Shown here: positions 54,858 through 63,746 of the stretch, one piece after another | Layout: each line of letters starts with the position of its first letter | How positions within the stretch are numbered: the first letter of the stretch is position 1 | Assembly: GCA_013215655.1 (NCBI GenBank) | Contig: JABSOX010000028.1 | Span: 1-63,953 of the forward strand | DNA length: 63,953 nucleotides | Direction of reading: 5' to 3' | Source: Colwellia sp. | GTDB lineage: Bacteria; Pseudomonadota; Gammaproteobacteria; Enterobacterales; Alteromonadaceae | The notes under the pieces: model-generated | The model's input: the letters and a program-made list of their open reading frames with translations, nothing else | Database searches by the model: none | Told to the model about the DNA's origin: nothing | Position numbers and translations under genes: made by a program

Positions 54858-56111
54858 ATGGCTTTAAATTTACAAGTTCCATTATCAATGAGTAAGGGTC
54901 TATCAAAAGCAATAGTCTTTCATGGTCTAGAGTTTTCTATAGTAGTGCATCCAACTATTCACGGGGACCCGATACTTACCTCACAAGGATTCTATTACCT
55001 AGAACAGATGGATTCTGTAGCTGAAATTCGTTTTGAAACTGGGGTTGCTCGTTTAAACGATAATCAAATTGAATACCTAATAGATAACTATCTATTTGAA
55101 TATAGTGTCATCCACAAGGAATCACAGCTTAATACCAAAGTTACAGATTTTTATTATTCGCGTAGGGATCCCAGTGATATTTACCACTTATATGATCAAT
55201 TTAATACTCAAGCTTTAGTGTTAGACGAATTGAATGATACTTCTATATTAAGTATTCAATCTCTTGAAGGAGAGCCTGAATACTATTTCCATGATTATTG
55301 CTTGGTTAAATCTTACAGTGAAGATATGGTTAAAAATCACGTTAGTGCTTTGTCACAATTGGTAAATAAAAAGCTATTAGTGAAAATATTGCCTACAGAA
55401 GAGCGTGACGGTTATTTCGGTAAACTTCGCATGTTAAAGTGTGACGATGGATTAATTGATTATTATCAAGCAAATACGTTTGAGTATGGATTTGGTCCGA
55501 GAGATCTCAAGCCTGGTCAAGAATGGATAACACTAAGTTCAGAAATTAAAGGAAATATTGATTTTGAATTGCCAATAGAAACCGTTTATCTTAACAAAAA
55601 GTACAACCCAATATTACTACCTTATTACTTCTCTGGTTTAAAAGAAGTTAATCCATTATTGAGTTTCATCGGCTTTTATAATGTCCTAGAGTATTACTTC
55701 GAAGAAGCCCCTGTCCTTTTAAGTAAAACAGCTAAGGGAGAGAAAGAACAAATAGAATGCGTGTTGCTTTGGTTAGTTACTGATCAATCTATAACTGATT
55801 TCTTTAATAGACAAAGTCATGACTATAATTCCGTTATTGGAAATGAAATAAAAACGTCTTCAACCGTTAGCATTAAAGGGTTGGATATTAAGAGCGGATT
55901 AAATTTAATTAAAAAACTTTCAATCTGGATATATAACATTAGGTGTGCTGTTATTCATTCTAAAAAAAGTCGAAATAACAAAGAGGTCGCGATATTTAAA
56001 CCATATTCAGAAGACGTAAATAATATGGCAGTATCCATTCCAATAATTAAATGGTTGGCTATTAAATGTATTAAAAAAGACAGTGAATTGAATAGGTTTA
56101 GTGATTTATAA
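54858..56111 (+). CDS. HEPN-motif protein, possible RNase of an abortive-infection module
   Basis: The 417-residue protein ends in a helical domain (about 265-400) with the segment YYFSGLKEVNPLLSFIGFYN and, at residues 362-367, RCAVIH, an R-x4-H motif as in HEPN RNases. The pattern resembles ApeA-type HEPN domains. The N-terminal part (about 1-230) is beta-rich and unrecognised. Many HEPN proteins cut tRNA or mRNA and stop growth upon phage infection. The start lacks a strong ribosome site. Assignment rests on motif and domain shape. Confidence 0.65.
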   Translation: MALNLQVPLSMSKGLSKAIVFHGLEFSIVVHPTIHGDPILTSQGFYYLEQMDSVAEIRFETGVARLNDNQIEYLIDNYLFEYSVIHKESQLNTKVTDFYYSRRDPSDIYHLYDQFNTQALVLDELNDTSILSIQSLEGEPEYYFHDYCLVKSYSEDMVKNHVSALSQLVNKKLLVKILPTEERDGYFGKLRMLKCDDGLIDYYQANTFEYGFGPRDLKPGQEWITLSSEIKGNIDFELPIETVYLNKKYNPILLPYYFSGLKEVNPLLSFIGFYNVLEYYFEEAPVLLSKTAKGEKEQIECVLLWLVTDQSITDFFNRQSHDYNSVIGNEIKTSSTVSIKGLDIKSGLNLIKKLSIWIYNIRCAVIHSKKSRNNKEVAIFKPYSEDVNNMAVSIPIIKWLAIKCIKKDSELNRFSDL

Positions 56112-56324
56112 GCGATGGAGGTAATTATGCGTTCAGAAGATATATCCGGATATGCTTACCCTGTATTAGCTGTATGAACAGAATACTGGCAAAGCTTTAC
56201 TTCGTCATCCCATGATTATGTCGAGTTGCCTTTTGAGATTCTCGATGGGGGGGTCTAATGAAAGGCTTATTCGATGAGTTGTATTATGACTGGAGGTAAC
56301 CATTTAAGATTTTCTCTACTATTT

Positions 56325-56509
56325 TAAATCACTGCCTTTAGCGATTCACGAACAACTTGGCTAAGTTTATTAACATTAGCTTCTGTATGTACTTTTAGTC
56401 AATGATCTTCTCTGATATCAAGATAAAAACTTAACCGTACTTTCTTTCTAGGTAGTTTCATTTTAGCTCTACCGCCGATAGAGTTCTCGAGCTCCCTTAA
56501 TGTCTGCAT
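56325..56509 (-). pseudogene. decayed ribbon-helix-helix gene
   Basis: Starting from the ATG at 56509 the frame reads MQTLRELENSIGGRAK then KVRLSFYLDIREDH and a stop, and after a frame change LKVHTEANVNKLSQVVRESLK. This matches the intact RHH protein at 61000-61206 along its length. The stretch 56112-56324 holds only tiny fragments (for example a 16-codon frame after GGAGG) and no gene I can support. Confidence 0.8.
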
Positions 56510-56755
56510 CTTAATTTCTTAACTCCTAGGGCAATGATAGCGTCATATACTTGCTCATGTGCTATTCGTGTTTTATTAAACTGAGACTCACATTTTACTT
56601 GATGAACTTTGCTATACACTCGCTGCCATCTTTAGCCACTCGTTCGAATAATGTTGTTGTGCGAATACCGAAAATAGGGAATTTCCCTAATGCATCAACT
56701 AAGTAATCTTTAGCGTGTTTAAATTTACTATCACTAGTGGAATTATTGATGTTTG
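56497..56755 (-). pseudogene. decayed 3' part of a parA-like gene
   Basis: The minus strand encodes FPIFGIRTTTLFERVAKDGS and, after a stop and frame change, TRIAHEQVYDAIIALG, matching the C-terminal 80 residues of the intact ParA (61203-61805). The ATPase front half is absent; the sequence joins the direct repeat at 56756. It is followed by the decayed RHH gene, in the same order as the intact pair. Confidence 0.85.
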
Positions 56756-56831
56756 GACTTTCGCCTTTATAACTTGCCCCGTTCCATATTAGCTGCACAA
56801 TTGTGTCTATCAGGGTCTAAACAGTACAAAC
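56756..56831. repeat. direct repeat, right copy
   Basis: Right partner of 52629-52705 at about 85% identity. It abuts the truncated parA remnant. The following 56832-57153 is AT-rich; a minus-strand frame there could encode a small hydrophobic protein, but I see no ribosome site or family match. Confidence 0.7.
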
Positions 56832-57153
56832 ACAGTAATGGTGCAGTTTATTTCTCTAGTAATGGCGTAGGTTGAATACGTTTATTCCCGTTTACTATTT
56901 ACTGTCTTCTTCTGGTTGTCACTAGGTCTATCGTGCTATCATTACCACATAAGACACACCTACAAAACAAAAATAACACCACACCAAAAATTACCCCATT
57001 AAAAACACCAATAAGACACCATAGGATTATATATACATAGATTTCAACAATAAATGCCCTATGGTGGCACTTTGCTATATTTAACTTGCATGCAGAAACA
57101 ATTAAACATATCATACCGATTAATAAGACCACTATAGCAAGAGTAACACATCT

Positions 57154-57504
57154 ATGTTTGACAAAATATATAGCACGGTTAAAAGGAACGGTGGATTTTT
57201 AACAATTAAGATGGAACGTTTGAGGGATGTCTACGGTGTTTCGAAGCTTGGGCCACGAGTGATAAAGAAAATTGAACTCCAGCTTAAAGCAGCACGATTA
57301 AAAAGTGTCGACCCCTTAACTTTAGATCGTTCGGACAAGGTGCGATTGTATATTCTAGATGGGCGTGAAGAAGAACTGGTGAATGCTTTTAAAAATCCAG
57401 GGAGTGAGTTTGACGACATTTTATCTAGGGCTAGTAATAATAGGATTGATTACCTCAACGCTATAGAGCGAATTGCTGAAATTGTTGACGAGACTTTAGA
57501 GTGA
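57154..57504 (+). CDS. hypothetical island protein
   Basis: The 116-residue protein has no family I know. It is helical, with a segment LRDVYGVSKLGPRVIKKIELQL that could be a winged-helix recognition region and an acidic C-terminus. It is followed after 64 bases by another small gene on the same strand. Confidence 0.55.
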   Translation: MFDKIYSTVKRNGGFLTIKMERLRDVYGVSKLGPRVIKKIELQLKAARLKSVDPLTLDRSDKVRLYILDGREEELVNAFKNPGSEFDDILSRASNNRIDYLNAIERIAEIVDETLE

Positions 57505-57568
57505 ATACTTACCGTTACAGCTTTTCTATCTTTTAATTATTCATTAAAAACAAAGTAAAGGACATCAT

Positions 57569-57913
57569 ATGAAAAAGCTAAAACCTTCGATTATATCCCC
57601 TATTAATTCACTTTTAGATGACCCTGTAATTTCTACTCTACGGGATGAGAAAATTGATGATGGGATGCATATTCGACTAACTCGAGTACAAAACATCAAT
57701 GGTGAGTATGCTTATATTCGTGTTTCAAATAAACGCTATCTTTTAGTTAATCAAAAGACAGGGCTTTATCTTTCAAATATTCCTGATGATTTGTCGGGGT
57801 TAGATATAAAAGATTATTTACAAGAAAATACAGAGGCAAATGATTTTTTACCACTTGATGCTGTACATAATTACGATCCTGTTTATCAAGAACTCGTTGG
57901 TATCTACTCATAG
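57569..57913 (+). CDS. hypothetical island protein
   Basis: I do not recognise this 114-residue protein. It has a beta-rich middle (GEYAYIRVSNKRYLLVNQKTGLYL) and an acidic C-terminus. AAAGGACAT upstream is a good ribosome site. It precedes a 335-base gap. Confidence 0.6.
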   Translation: MKKLKPSIISPINSLLDDPVISTLRDEKIDDGMHIRLTRVQNINGEYAYIRVSNKRYLLVNQKTGLYLSNIPDDLSGLDIKDYLQENTEANDFLPLDAVHNYDPVYQELVGIYS

Positions 57914-58167
57914 ATGCTTTAAAAAACGCTTTTATTTTCTTTTAAATAAAAATGGACTAGGCGTACAAATTAAAAATAAAACACTTGATGTTATTATTTT
58001 TAAATTGTAATCTTTAACTGAATTTGCGCTCTAACGATTGCGATTTAATCAGTAAAACAGTCAAAGGCTGTGCCATACATAATATTCTGCGGGCAAAACA
58101 CTAACTATTATTTAGTAAGTAATGTACAAAAGCATTTAATATAATTAAATGTTTTCTTTATAACACT

Positions 58168-58228
58168 GGGGTCTACCAGCTTGTAAAGTATCTAATAGCA
58201 GAATAGACAAGCTATAAAACCATACCCC
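58168..58228 (+). promoter_or_regulatory. nested inverted repeats upstream of the FtsZ-paralogue operon
   Basis: GGGGT and ACCCC enclose AGCTTGT and ACAAGCT, which enclose 22 bases. As RNA this could fold into a two-part stem 20 bases before the 58249 gene. The gap 57914-58248 also holds an AT-rich hairpin near 58135-58153 and no supported gene. Confidence 0.5.
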
Positions 58229-58248
58229 GTATTATATGGAAAATAGAC

Positions 58249-59472
58249 ATGTCTAAATTAACTACCAATAAAGTATTTTCTTTTTCTCAAGCTATCGCAG
58301 CACAGATAAAAGAAGATTGCCCACAAATAAATATTTCTTCAAATAAACTATCAACAATCATAGCTAAAGAAGTTGGCTCCTCTCCTGCTGAACTGGATCT
58401 TTTACTTCGCCTTCACAATAAATATCTGGAGTCGAATTGTGGCCCAGGTTTATCACTGATTGGAGTATTTTACAACCAAGAGGAAAATGAAGCAGATATA
58501 GCCTTATTAAAAGTAGGGAAGAATAAAATTGAAGAAATTCGCATTGAAAAAAAAGTAGACCTAACAGGAAACGATAAAAGAACTAAAAAAATATTTAAGC
58601 TTATCAATAATTATAGCGATACGATGGGCTTCACCGTTGGCTGGTTAAATGCTAGCAATGCAGCTACTTTAGATCAAGCCAAAGATTATTGCCATAAGGT
58701 AGTAAAGAAAACACCACCTAATAACTGCATTAATATTGAGACGAGAACTTTTAGCGAAACATTTAAAAACGAAAAAGATAGAGATTCCTTTAATTTTATA
58801 AAAAGTAAAAATACTGCCCAGCTTGGTATTTATATGGTTACACACTCACATCCATATTTACCTTTACAGATAAGTTATTATGTTGGTAATTTTCAACATC
58901 CAGATTTTAGAAATATTTATGCAATATCGCTTAACAATAAACCCAGTAATATTGGTGATTTTAAGAAATTAGAACTCGAAGGTAATACTTTTCCAAGAAA
59001 CAGTAGTAGTGACACATTAAGCGTAAAATTGAATACAATGCATCTATTTACCCAATCATTGACTAAGACGAGTGTTTTATTTGATATTTTAGATGTTAGC
59101 TTTAACCATAATTTTGAAGAAATTAGAGAAACATATACCTATAACAGCCAAGCTATTCTAGGTTATCAAAACAACCTAAATGATAAAAAGGAAGTCACTT
59201 CCCAACCCTTACAAGCAATTGTTCCAAACGAACAATATAGTTATTCGAATGTTAAACCCTTATTTGATTATGATATGGATAAAAACCCGCAAAAATATCA
59301 AACACTAACTAAAGGCTTCAAATTCGAAAGTGATTTTTTTAGTGTAAATCATAATTTATCACACACACCGATAAAAATAGAACGAAAAACCCACGCTAAA
59401 AATATACTCGACAAAGCACTAGAGCTAAAAGAGCAATTCACCACTCCAGAAAAACTAAGTATTAATAATTAG
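58249..59472 (+). CDS. unrecognised protein upstream of the FtsZ paralogue
   Basis: The 407-residue protein has no family I can name. It is soluble, with Asn/Lys-rich composition, a LLLRLHNKYLESNCGPGLSLIGVFY stretch near residues 50-75 and alternating beta segments later (LQISYYVGNFQHPDF). I considered the NdpA nucleoid family and found no match. It is 72 bases upstream of the FtsZ paralogue and probably co-transcribed, so it may be a partner. Confidence 0.65.
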   Translation: MSKLTTNKVFSFSQAIAAQIKEDCPQINISSNKLSTIIAKEVGSSPAELDLLLRLHNKYLESNCGPGLSLIGVFYNQEENEADIALLKVGKNKIEEIRIEKKVDLTGNDKRTKKIFKLINNYSDTMGFTVGWLNASNAATLDQAKDYCHKVVKKTPPNNCINIETRTFSETFKNEKDRDSFNFIKSKNTAQLGIYMVTHSHPYLPLQISYYVGNFQHPDFRNIYAISLNNKPSNIGDFKKLELEGNTFPRNSSSDTLSVKLNTMHLFTQSLTKTSVLFDILDVSFNHNFEEIRETYTYNSQAILGYQNNLNDKKEVTSQPLQAIVPNEQYSYSNVKPLFDYDMDKNPQKYQTLTKGFKFESDFFSVNHNLSHTPIKIERKTHAKNILDKALELKEQFTTPEKLSINN

Positions 59473-59544
59473 ATATTGCTTGGTCCTCAAAGTAAATCAA
59501 ACTGTAAATAAAAAATACTAATAATTTTAGCGTGGTATAAAAAA

Positions 59545-60633
59545 ATGACGAAAAACGAAATAGTTGAACTGATGCCTTCAGTAAAGTTGCCACTTATCAG
59601 TGTAATAGGAATAGGTGGGTGTGGCGGAAATACAATAGATTACTTATTTTCTAAATCGCAAGTTGAATCTGAAATGGCTAGATATCTTGGTATAAATACT
59701 GATAGTTCTTCTCTAAGCCACATTAAATCACATGGAAAATTATTAATTGGAGAAGCCCTAACCAGTGGTTTTGGTGCTGGAGCGGATCCAGAAATTGGCC
59801 TAAAAGCTGCTAAAGAATCTGAAGAACAAATACGAGCATTTTTGGAAAAGAGTAGCGTGGTTATAATCGTTTGTGGGCTAGGTGGTGGTACCGGAACTGG
59901 CGCCAGTCCTTTTATAAGTCAGTTGGCAAAAGAAATGGATATTCCAGTTATAGCTGTAGCAACATTACCTTTTAGATCAGAAGGGAAGCTAAGGTGTCAC
60001 TATGCCAAAGAAGGAGTTATAGAACTTAAAAAATCGACTGATGCGTGTATATTGCTAGAGAATGATTTACTTATTTCAGCACTTAATAAAGAGGTTGGTT
60101 TATTTTCAGCATTTGAACATTCAAATAGAGTTTTGTATAACCTTGTGCTCGCTCTTATAGAGTTATTAAGCGGATCAGGCATAGTGAATGTTGATCTTAA
60201 AGATTTCTCTAAGGTACTTGGTTTTCAGGGTGATTCTGTTTTAGGCGTGGGGAAAGCGGAGTCAGAAGATTCTATAATCGATGCGTTAGAAAATGCCATT
60301 AATAACCCGTTGGTAAGCCAAGTTGACATCAGTGATGCTGCTGGAGTCATTATTCACCTATGTTGTAAAAATGAACCAAGTTTAAAGACTTACGAGGCAA
60401 TATTGCATCATATAGAAAACAAACTTACGCACAAATTGCCTTTGATAATATCTGGCGTTACACAAACTCAGAATATTGATTGCGAACTTGAAATCCTTAT
60501 TCTCGCCACAGGAATTTCAGAGATAAACAGTGAAAATCGCACTGAGAAAGCTCTTACTTTTAATGATACAGGAAAAGAAGTCGAACAAGCAGATTACCTC
60601 GACATTCCAGCATTTATCAGAAAAAATACATAA
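59545..60633 (+). CDS. FtsZ paralogue on the island
   Basis: This is a tubulin/FtsZ-superfamily GTPase of 362 residues. The GTP-binding glycine loop IGIGGCGGN (21-29) and the signature GLGGGTGTG (111-119) are intact. The T7 synergy loop N215-V-D217-L-K-D220 keeps the residues that trigger GTP hydrolysis, so it should polymerise. A short linker ends in DYLDIPAFIRKNT, the FtsZ C-terminal peptide that binds FtsA, ZipA, ClpX and division inhibitors. TubZ and phage PhuZ lack that peptide. It could join or poison the host Z-ring. The ribosome site is weak. It sits between unrecognised genes. Confidence 0.9.
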   Translation: MTKNEIVELMPSVKLPLISVIGIGGCGGNTIDYLFSKSQVESEMARYLGINTDSSSLSHIKSHGKLLIGEALTSGFGAGADPEIGLKAAKESEEQIRAFLEKSSVVIIVCGLGGGTGTGASPFISQLAKEMDIPVIAVATLPFRSEGKLRCHYAKEGVIELKKSTDACILLENDLLISALNKEVGLFSAFEHSNRVLYNLVLALIELLSGSGIVNVDLKDFSKVLGFQGDSVLGVGKAESEDSIIDALENAINNPLVSQVDISDAAGVIIHLCCKNEPSLKTYEAILHHIENKLTHKLPLIISGVTQTQNIDCELEILILATGISEINSENRTEKALTFNDTGKEVEQADYLDIPAFIRKNT

Positions 60634-60646
60634 GGAAAAATGACAT

Positions 60647-60916
60647 ATGAATCTTAATGGTAGCTTAGCATTAGAGCTTAAGTCGGGAGAATTAATACTA
60701 CATTCCACTGATTTTGAACTTCAAGAGGAAGATTATAGATACCTTGGCGACGGGGAAAGACAATTAGAACAACTATATACATATACCAATGAGACTGATG
60801 ACGGAGAATACATCAACCTTTCTATACAAGTCACAAAGTACAATGGCAGTATCAAATTATACCCCTTAGAGAATAGAGGAGATGGTAACGTCACTGAAGC
60901 CTGGCTGGGTGTGTAA
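60647..60916 (+). CDS. hypothetical small protein after the FtsZ paralogue
   Basis: This 89-residue protein starts 13 bases after the FtsZ paralogue with an AAGGAAAAA ribosome site, so it is in the same operon. It is acidic and beta-rich (LALELKSGELILHS, YINLSIQVTKYNGSIKLY). I know no family. A strong terminator follows. Confidence 0.65.
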   Translation: MNLNGSLALELKSGELILHSTDFELQEEDYRYLGDGERQLEQLYTYTNETDDGEYINLSIQVTKYNGSIKLYPLENRGDGNVTEAWLGV

Positions 60917-60966
60917 AACATTTAAGTCAATATTTTACCTAGCTTACTCTAATAAATGCATTCAAA

Positions 60967-61001
60967 AGAGATAACCTACTTTGGGTTATCTCTTTTTTTT
61001 T
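60967..61001. terminator. bidirectional intrinsic terminator
   Basis: AGAGATAACC / GGTTATCTCT stem followed by nine T residues ends the FtsZ operon. It can also serve the converging RHH gene. Confidence 0.9.
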
Positions 61002-61206
61002 ATTTATCATCAACGCCTTTCAATAGCGGTTTTACCAAATTACGTACCATTTCACTTACACATAAATCATTTTTTGTCACGTATACTTTCAATAAATCGA
61101 AATCCTCTTGGTTCAAATAAAAACTTAGACGAACCTTTGAATTACCTGACTTTGGTCTGCCCCTAAGAGATTTCTGGACATCACTAAATGTTTGTAATTT
61201 CATCAT
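61000..61206 (-). CDS. ribbon-helix-helix DNA-binding protein, ParA partner
   Basis: This 68-residue protein has a basic N-terminus (SLRGRPKSGNS), a beta strand KVRLSFYL and two helices (EDFDLLKVYVTKN, SEMVRNLVKPLL), the RHH pattern of ParG-like centromere binders. It overlaps parA by 4 bases (ATGA). It should bind the operator upstream of parA and a centromere site. Confidence 0.8.
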   Translation of the reverse strand: MMKLQTFSDVQKSLRGRPKSGNSKVRLSFYLNQEDFDLLKVYVTKNDLCVSEMVRNLVKPLLKGVDDK

Positions 61207-61805
61207 TGAGTGCCCAGTTCGATAATAGCGTTATACACTTCTTCATGTGCGATTCTTGACCTATTGAGTTGCCACTCTCCGTTATTATTGTGAATATTTT
61301 TAAACCATTCTTCCCCATCATTGGCGACTCGGTCGAACAGGGTCGTAGCTCTAATAGCAAAAATAGGTATATCACCTAATCTTTCTGATAAGAACAGTTT
61401 CGCTTCATCGAACTTCTTTTTCTTAGTGAAATTATTGATGATGATGGCTATTGGTTTATTCATAGGACTTACTAAATCAACAGTTGATATTGTTGCCGTT
61501 AGACTTCTAATATCTGTAAGTGTTGGGATAACAATTACATCAGAAACTTCTGTTGCTTGAACAGCTTTTGGGTCAAGTTGTGTGGACATAGCGCCGAAAT
61601 CGAAAACTACACGATCAAGCGTAAGCAGCTCTTTTGGAATTTTTCGCTTGTTCGCCTCAATTTGAATGGCTTTAGTGCTGGTAGTGATTAAATCATTGGT
61701 CACATAGTCAGCATCGATTTCTGCCGCTAAATTGATTGCCAATGAGGACTTTCCAACGCCCCCTTTATAGCTTAAAAATAAAATCTTAATTTCAAAATCG
61801 TCCAT
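61203..61805 (-). CDS. small ParA/ParF-family partition ATPase
   Basis: This deviant Walker-type ATPase has 200 residues, with K14-GGVGKSS in Walker A, DFGAM in Walker B and PTLTDIRS. Short ParA proteins pair with RHH adaptors to segregate plasmids or integrative elements. A decayed second copy lies at 56497-56755. Confidence 0.88.
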   Translation of the reverse strand: MDDFEIKILFLSYKGGVGKSSLAINLAAEIDADYVTNDLITTSTKAIQIEANKRKIPKELLTLDRVVFDFGAMSTQLDPKAVQATEVSDVIVIPTLTDIRSLTATISTVDLVSPMNKPIAIIINNFTKKKKFDEAKLFLSERLGDIPIFAIRATTLFDRVANDGEEWFKNIHNNNGEWQLNRSRIAHEEVYNAIIELGTQ

Positions 61806-61897
61806 CGCTTTTTCCTCAAAGTGAATTAGTTTAATGCCCTTAATTAGGACTAATTACTTGTTCGGGAAAGTGGCGCTATAAAAGTACTTTTTTAGCT

Positions 61898-61917
61898 CCC
61901 CATTAGTACTATTGGGG
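61898..61917. promoter_or_regulatory. palindrome between parA and the recombinase
   Basis: CCCCATTAGTACTATTGGGG is a near-perfect 20-bp dyad in the divergent gap. It is a candidate operator for the RHH protein and could control both parA and the recombinase. Confidence 0.5.
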
Positions 61918-61999
61918 TACCGCTGATAAGTTTGACTTCCCCGTAATAGAGGAGCTAATAAACAGATATTAAGTCTTTAGATAAACAGCTAAGGAATTA

Positions 62000-63178
62000 A
62001 TGATGCTCAAAAAATTCAAGTTCACTGACAAATTAATAAAAGCCTTGAAAACACCGCCTCGCGATTCACCATCAACAGAGCTAGAGGTAACAGATACGCA
62101 AACAATTGGTCTCAAATGCTTGGTCGGTAAAACGGGGAATAAACGTTTCCTTTTCAGATATACCTTTAATCAACGCAAGCAAAGCGTTGGTTTAGGTCGC
62201 TTTAGTGATATTAATGTTGTTGATGCGAGGAAGTTAGCGCAAAAGCACCGCATGGCCATAAATGGGGGTATTAATCCTAAAGTTGACCGAAATTGCCCTA
62301 CCCGGTTAACCATTGATGAATTTTTCCAGCAGCATTACTTACCGAGTATCAAAAAACGAAAAAAGAGCTGGCGTGATGACCTTTATCGTTATGACACGCA
62401 TATAGCGCCGGGATTTGGCCAAACGCTGTTTCAAGAATTACGTACCATTGATGTTCAACAATTACATTTAAAAATGATGGATACCATTAATAAGTATGGC
62501 AATTTATACGCTCCGGCAACAGCTAATCAAGTATTGATGATACTTAAAAGCATGACTAAGTATGCGATTGACCTTGGTGTTATTGAAAAAGATACATGTA
62601 AGCCCGTAAAGCTTTTTCGCTTAAACAATGCTCGCACCCATTTTCTAACTACGTTTGAGATTAAACGCTTACTCAAAACTTGTCGTGAGTATTCCAACAA
62701 AACTATTGCCGCTTTTATCGCTACCTTGGCTTTAACAGGCTTACGTTGTGGTGAAGTATCGAATATTAAAGTCAAAGATGTGGATATTAAAAGACGTATT
62801 ATCCATATTCCTATAACTAAAAACTTTAAGCCCAGAACAGTATTTATTACAGATTTACTATTATCCTATATTGCTAATATCCCATTAAAACCGGATAACC
62901 CTTATCTATTTGCTGGAAGAGTAAAAGGCCAACCATTACGTTCAACGCGTAAGACCTTTTTCAAGTTACTCAAACGTGCACAAGTCAATAGTGACGGTAT
63001 CTGCCAGCACTCCTTACGCCATAGTGTGGCATCTAATCTTGTTTCAAATAATGTGTCACTCCGATTGGTGCAAGAACAATTAGCGCATAAGTCCATTATC
63101 TCAACTCAGCGATACGCCAAAGTAAACACTGAGTCTATGCGTCAAACCAGTGAAACACTGTCGAATATGTTTGGCTAA
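62000..63178 (+). CDS. tyrosine recombinase (integrase)
   Basis: This is a phage/ICE-type integrase of 392 residues. It has an N-terminal arm-binding domain (RYTFNQRKQSVGLGRFSDINVVDARK), a core-binding domain and a catalytic domain with Arg in ALTGLRCGEV (near 249), the HSLRHSVAS box (near 337-345), a following H in QLAHKS and the nucleophile Tyr in TQRYAKV (near 371). It is the likely enzyme for tRNA-His integration. Confidence 0.93.
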   Translation: MMLKKFKFTDKLIKALKTPPRDSPSTELEVTDTQTIGLKCLVGKTGNKRFLFRYTFNQRKQSVGLGRFSDINVVDARKLAQKHRMAINGGINPKVDRNCPTRLTIDEFFQQHYLPSIKKRKKSWRDDLYRYDTHIAPGFGQTLFQELRTIDVQQLHLKMMDTINKYGNLYAPATANQVLMILKSMTKYAIDLGVIEKDTCKPVKLFRLNNARTHFLTTFEIKRLLKTCREYSNKTIAAFIATLALTGLRCGEVSNIKVKDVDIKRRIIHIPITKNFKPRTVFITDLLLSYIANIPLKPDNPYLFAGRVKGQPLRSTRKTFFKLLKRAQVNSDGICQHSLRHSVASNLVSNNVSLRLVQEQLAHKSIISTQRYAKVNTESMRQTSETLSNMFG

Positions 63179-63200
63179 ATTTATTTAACAACATCTGTAT

Positions 63201-63248
63201 AAAGCCCATTCCATAGAGCCTTAATAGGTATAAAGGAATGGGCTTTTT
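63201..63248 (+). terminator. intrinsic terminator of the recombinase gene
   Basis: AAAGCCCATTCC / GGAATGGGCTTT with a 22-base loop and a T tract. Confidence 0.8.
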
Positions 63249-63268
63249 CATATCTAAAAGGAAATAAT

Positions 63269-63631
63269 ATGCAAGTGATTAACTATTTGCCAATAGCTGA
63301 ACAGCTCGCATTAGAGCGTTTTACGGCTCAATGCGTGGTTGACTTGTTAGTGGAGCCATTTGGCACTGCTAGCGCAGCACGAATTTTTTGGCGTGAATAT
63401 TCAAGCGTGATTATCTGCTTTAACCGTCAAGATGATTTACCAGCCGCTTTGAATATCTTTGATGATGTTACACGTCAATTTATCGAAGAAGCTGAGCTTA
63501 ACCCAGAGTTCGTTGAGAATTTAGCTGATGGCTATCAACTGTCATTAACCATTACCAACGATATGGGAACGGGCTTATATCTCATTAAACCAAAAGAATT
63601 AATCATCTACCAAGGTGATGCTGATGAGTAA
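63269..63631 (+). CDS. hypothetical island protein
   Basis: The 120-residue soluble protein has no family I recognise. It has an AAAGGAAATA ribosome site, an aromatic- and acidic-rich sequence (IFWREYSSVIICFNRQDDLP) and ends GDADE. It overlaps the next small frame by 8 bases. Confidence 0.65.
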   Translation: MQVINYLPIAEQLALERFTAQCVVDLLVEPFGTASAARIFWREYSSVIICFNRQDDLPAALNIFDDVTRQFIEEAELNPEFVENLADGYQLSLTITNDMGTGLYLIKPKELIIYQGDADE

Positions 63632-63722
63632 AAGTACATTAATCCGCATTATTTGTAACGCTGACATGCCATTTTTTATTCGCTGTGATGCACAGTATCT
63701 ATTAAATCAATTAACAAAATAA
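63624..63722 (+). CDS. small protein of 32 residues
   Basis: A short frame overlaps the previous gene's end (ATGAGTAA). It reads MSKSTLIRIICNADMPFFIR then CDAQYLLNQLTK. The coupling suggests translation, but support is limited. Confidence 0.35.
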   Translation: MSKSTLIRIICNADMPFFIRCDAQYLLNQLTK

Positions 63723-63746
63723 CCACATAAATAAGGAAAATACATT

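Noticed and set aside
56899-57132. 77-residue hydrophobic minus-strand frame
   Set aside because: No ribosome site or recognisable family; composition can arise from AT-rich DNA.
58249-59472. NdpA/YejK-type nucleoid protein
   Set aside because: Compared from memory with YejK; no shared motifs.
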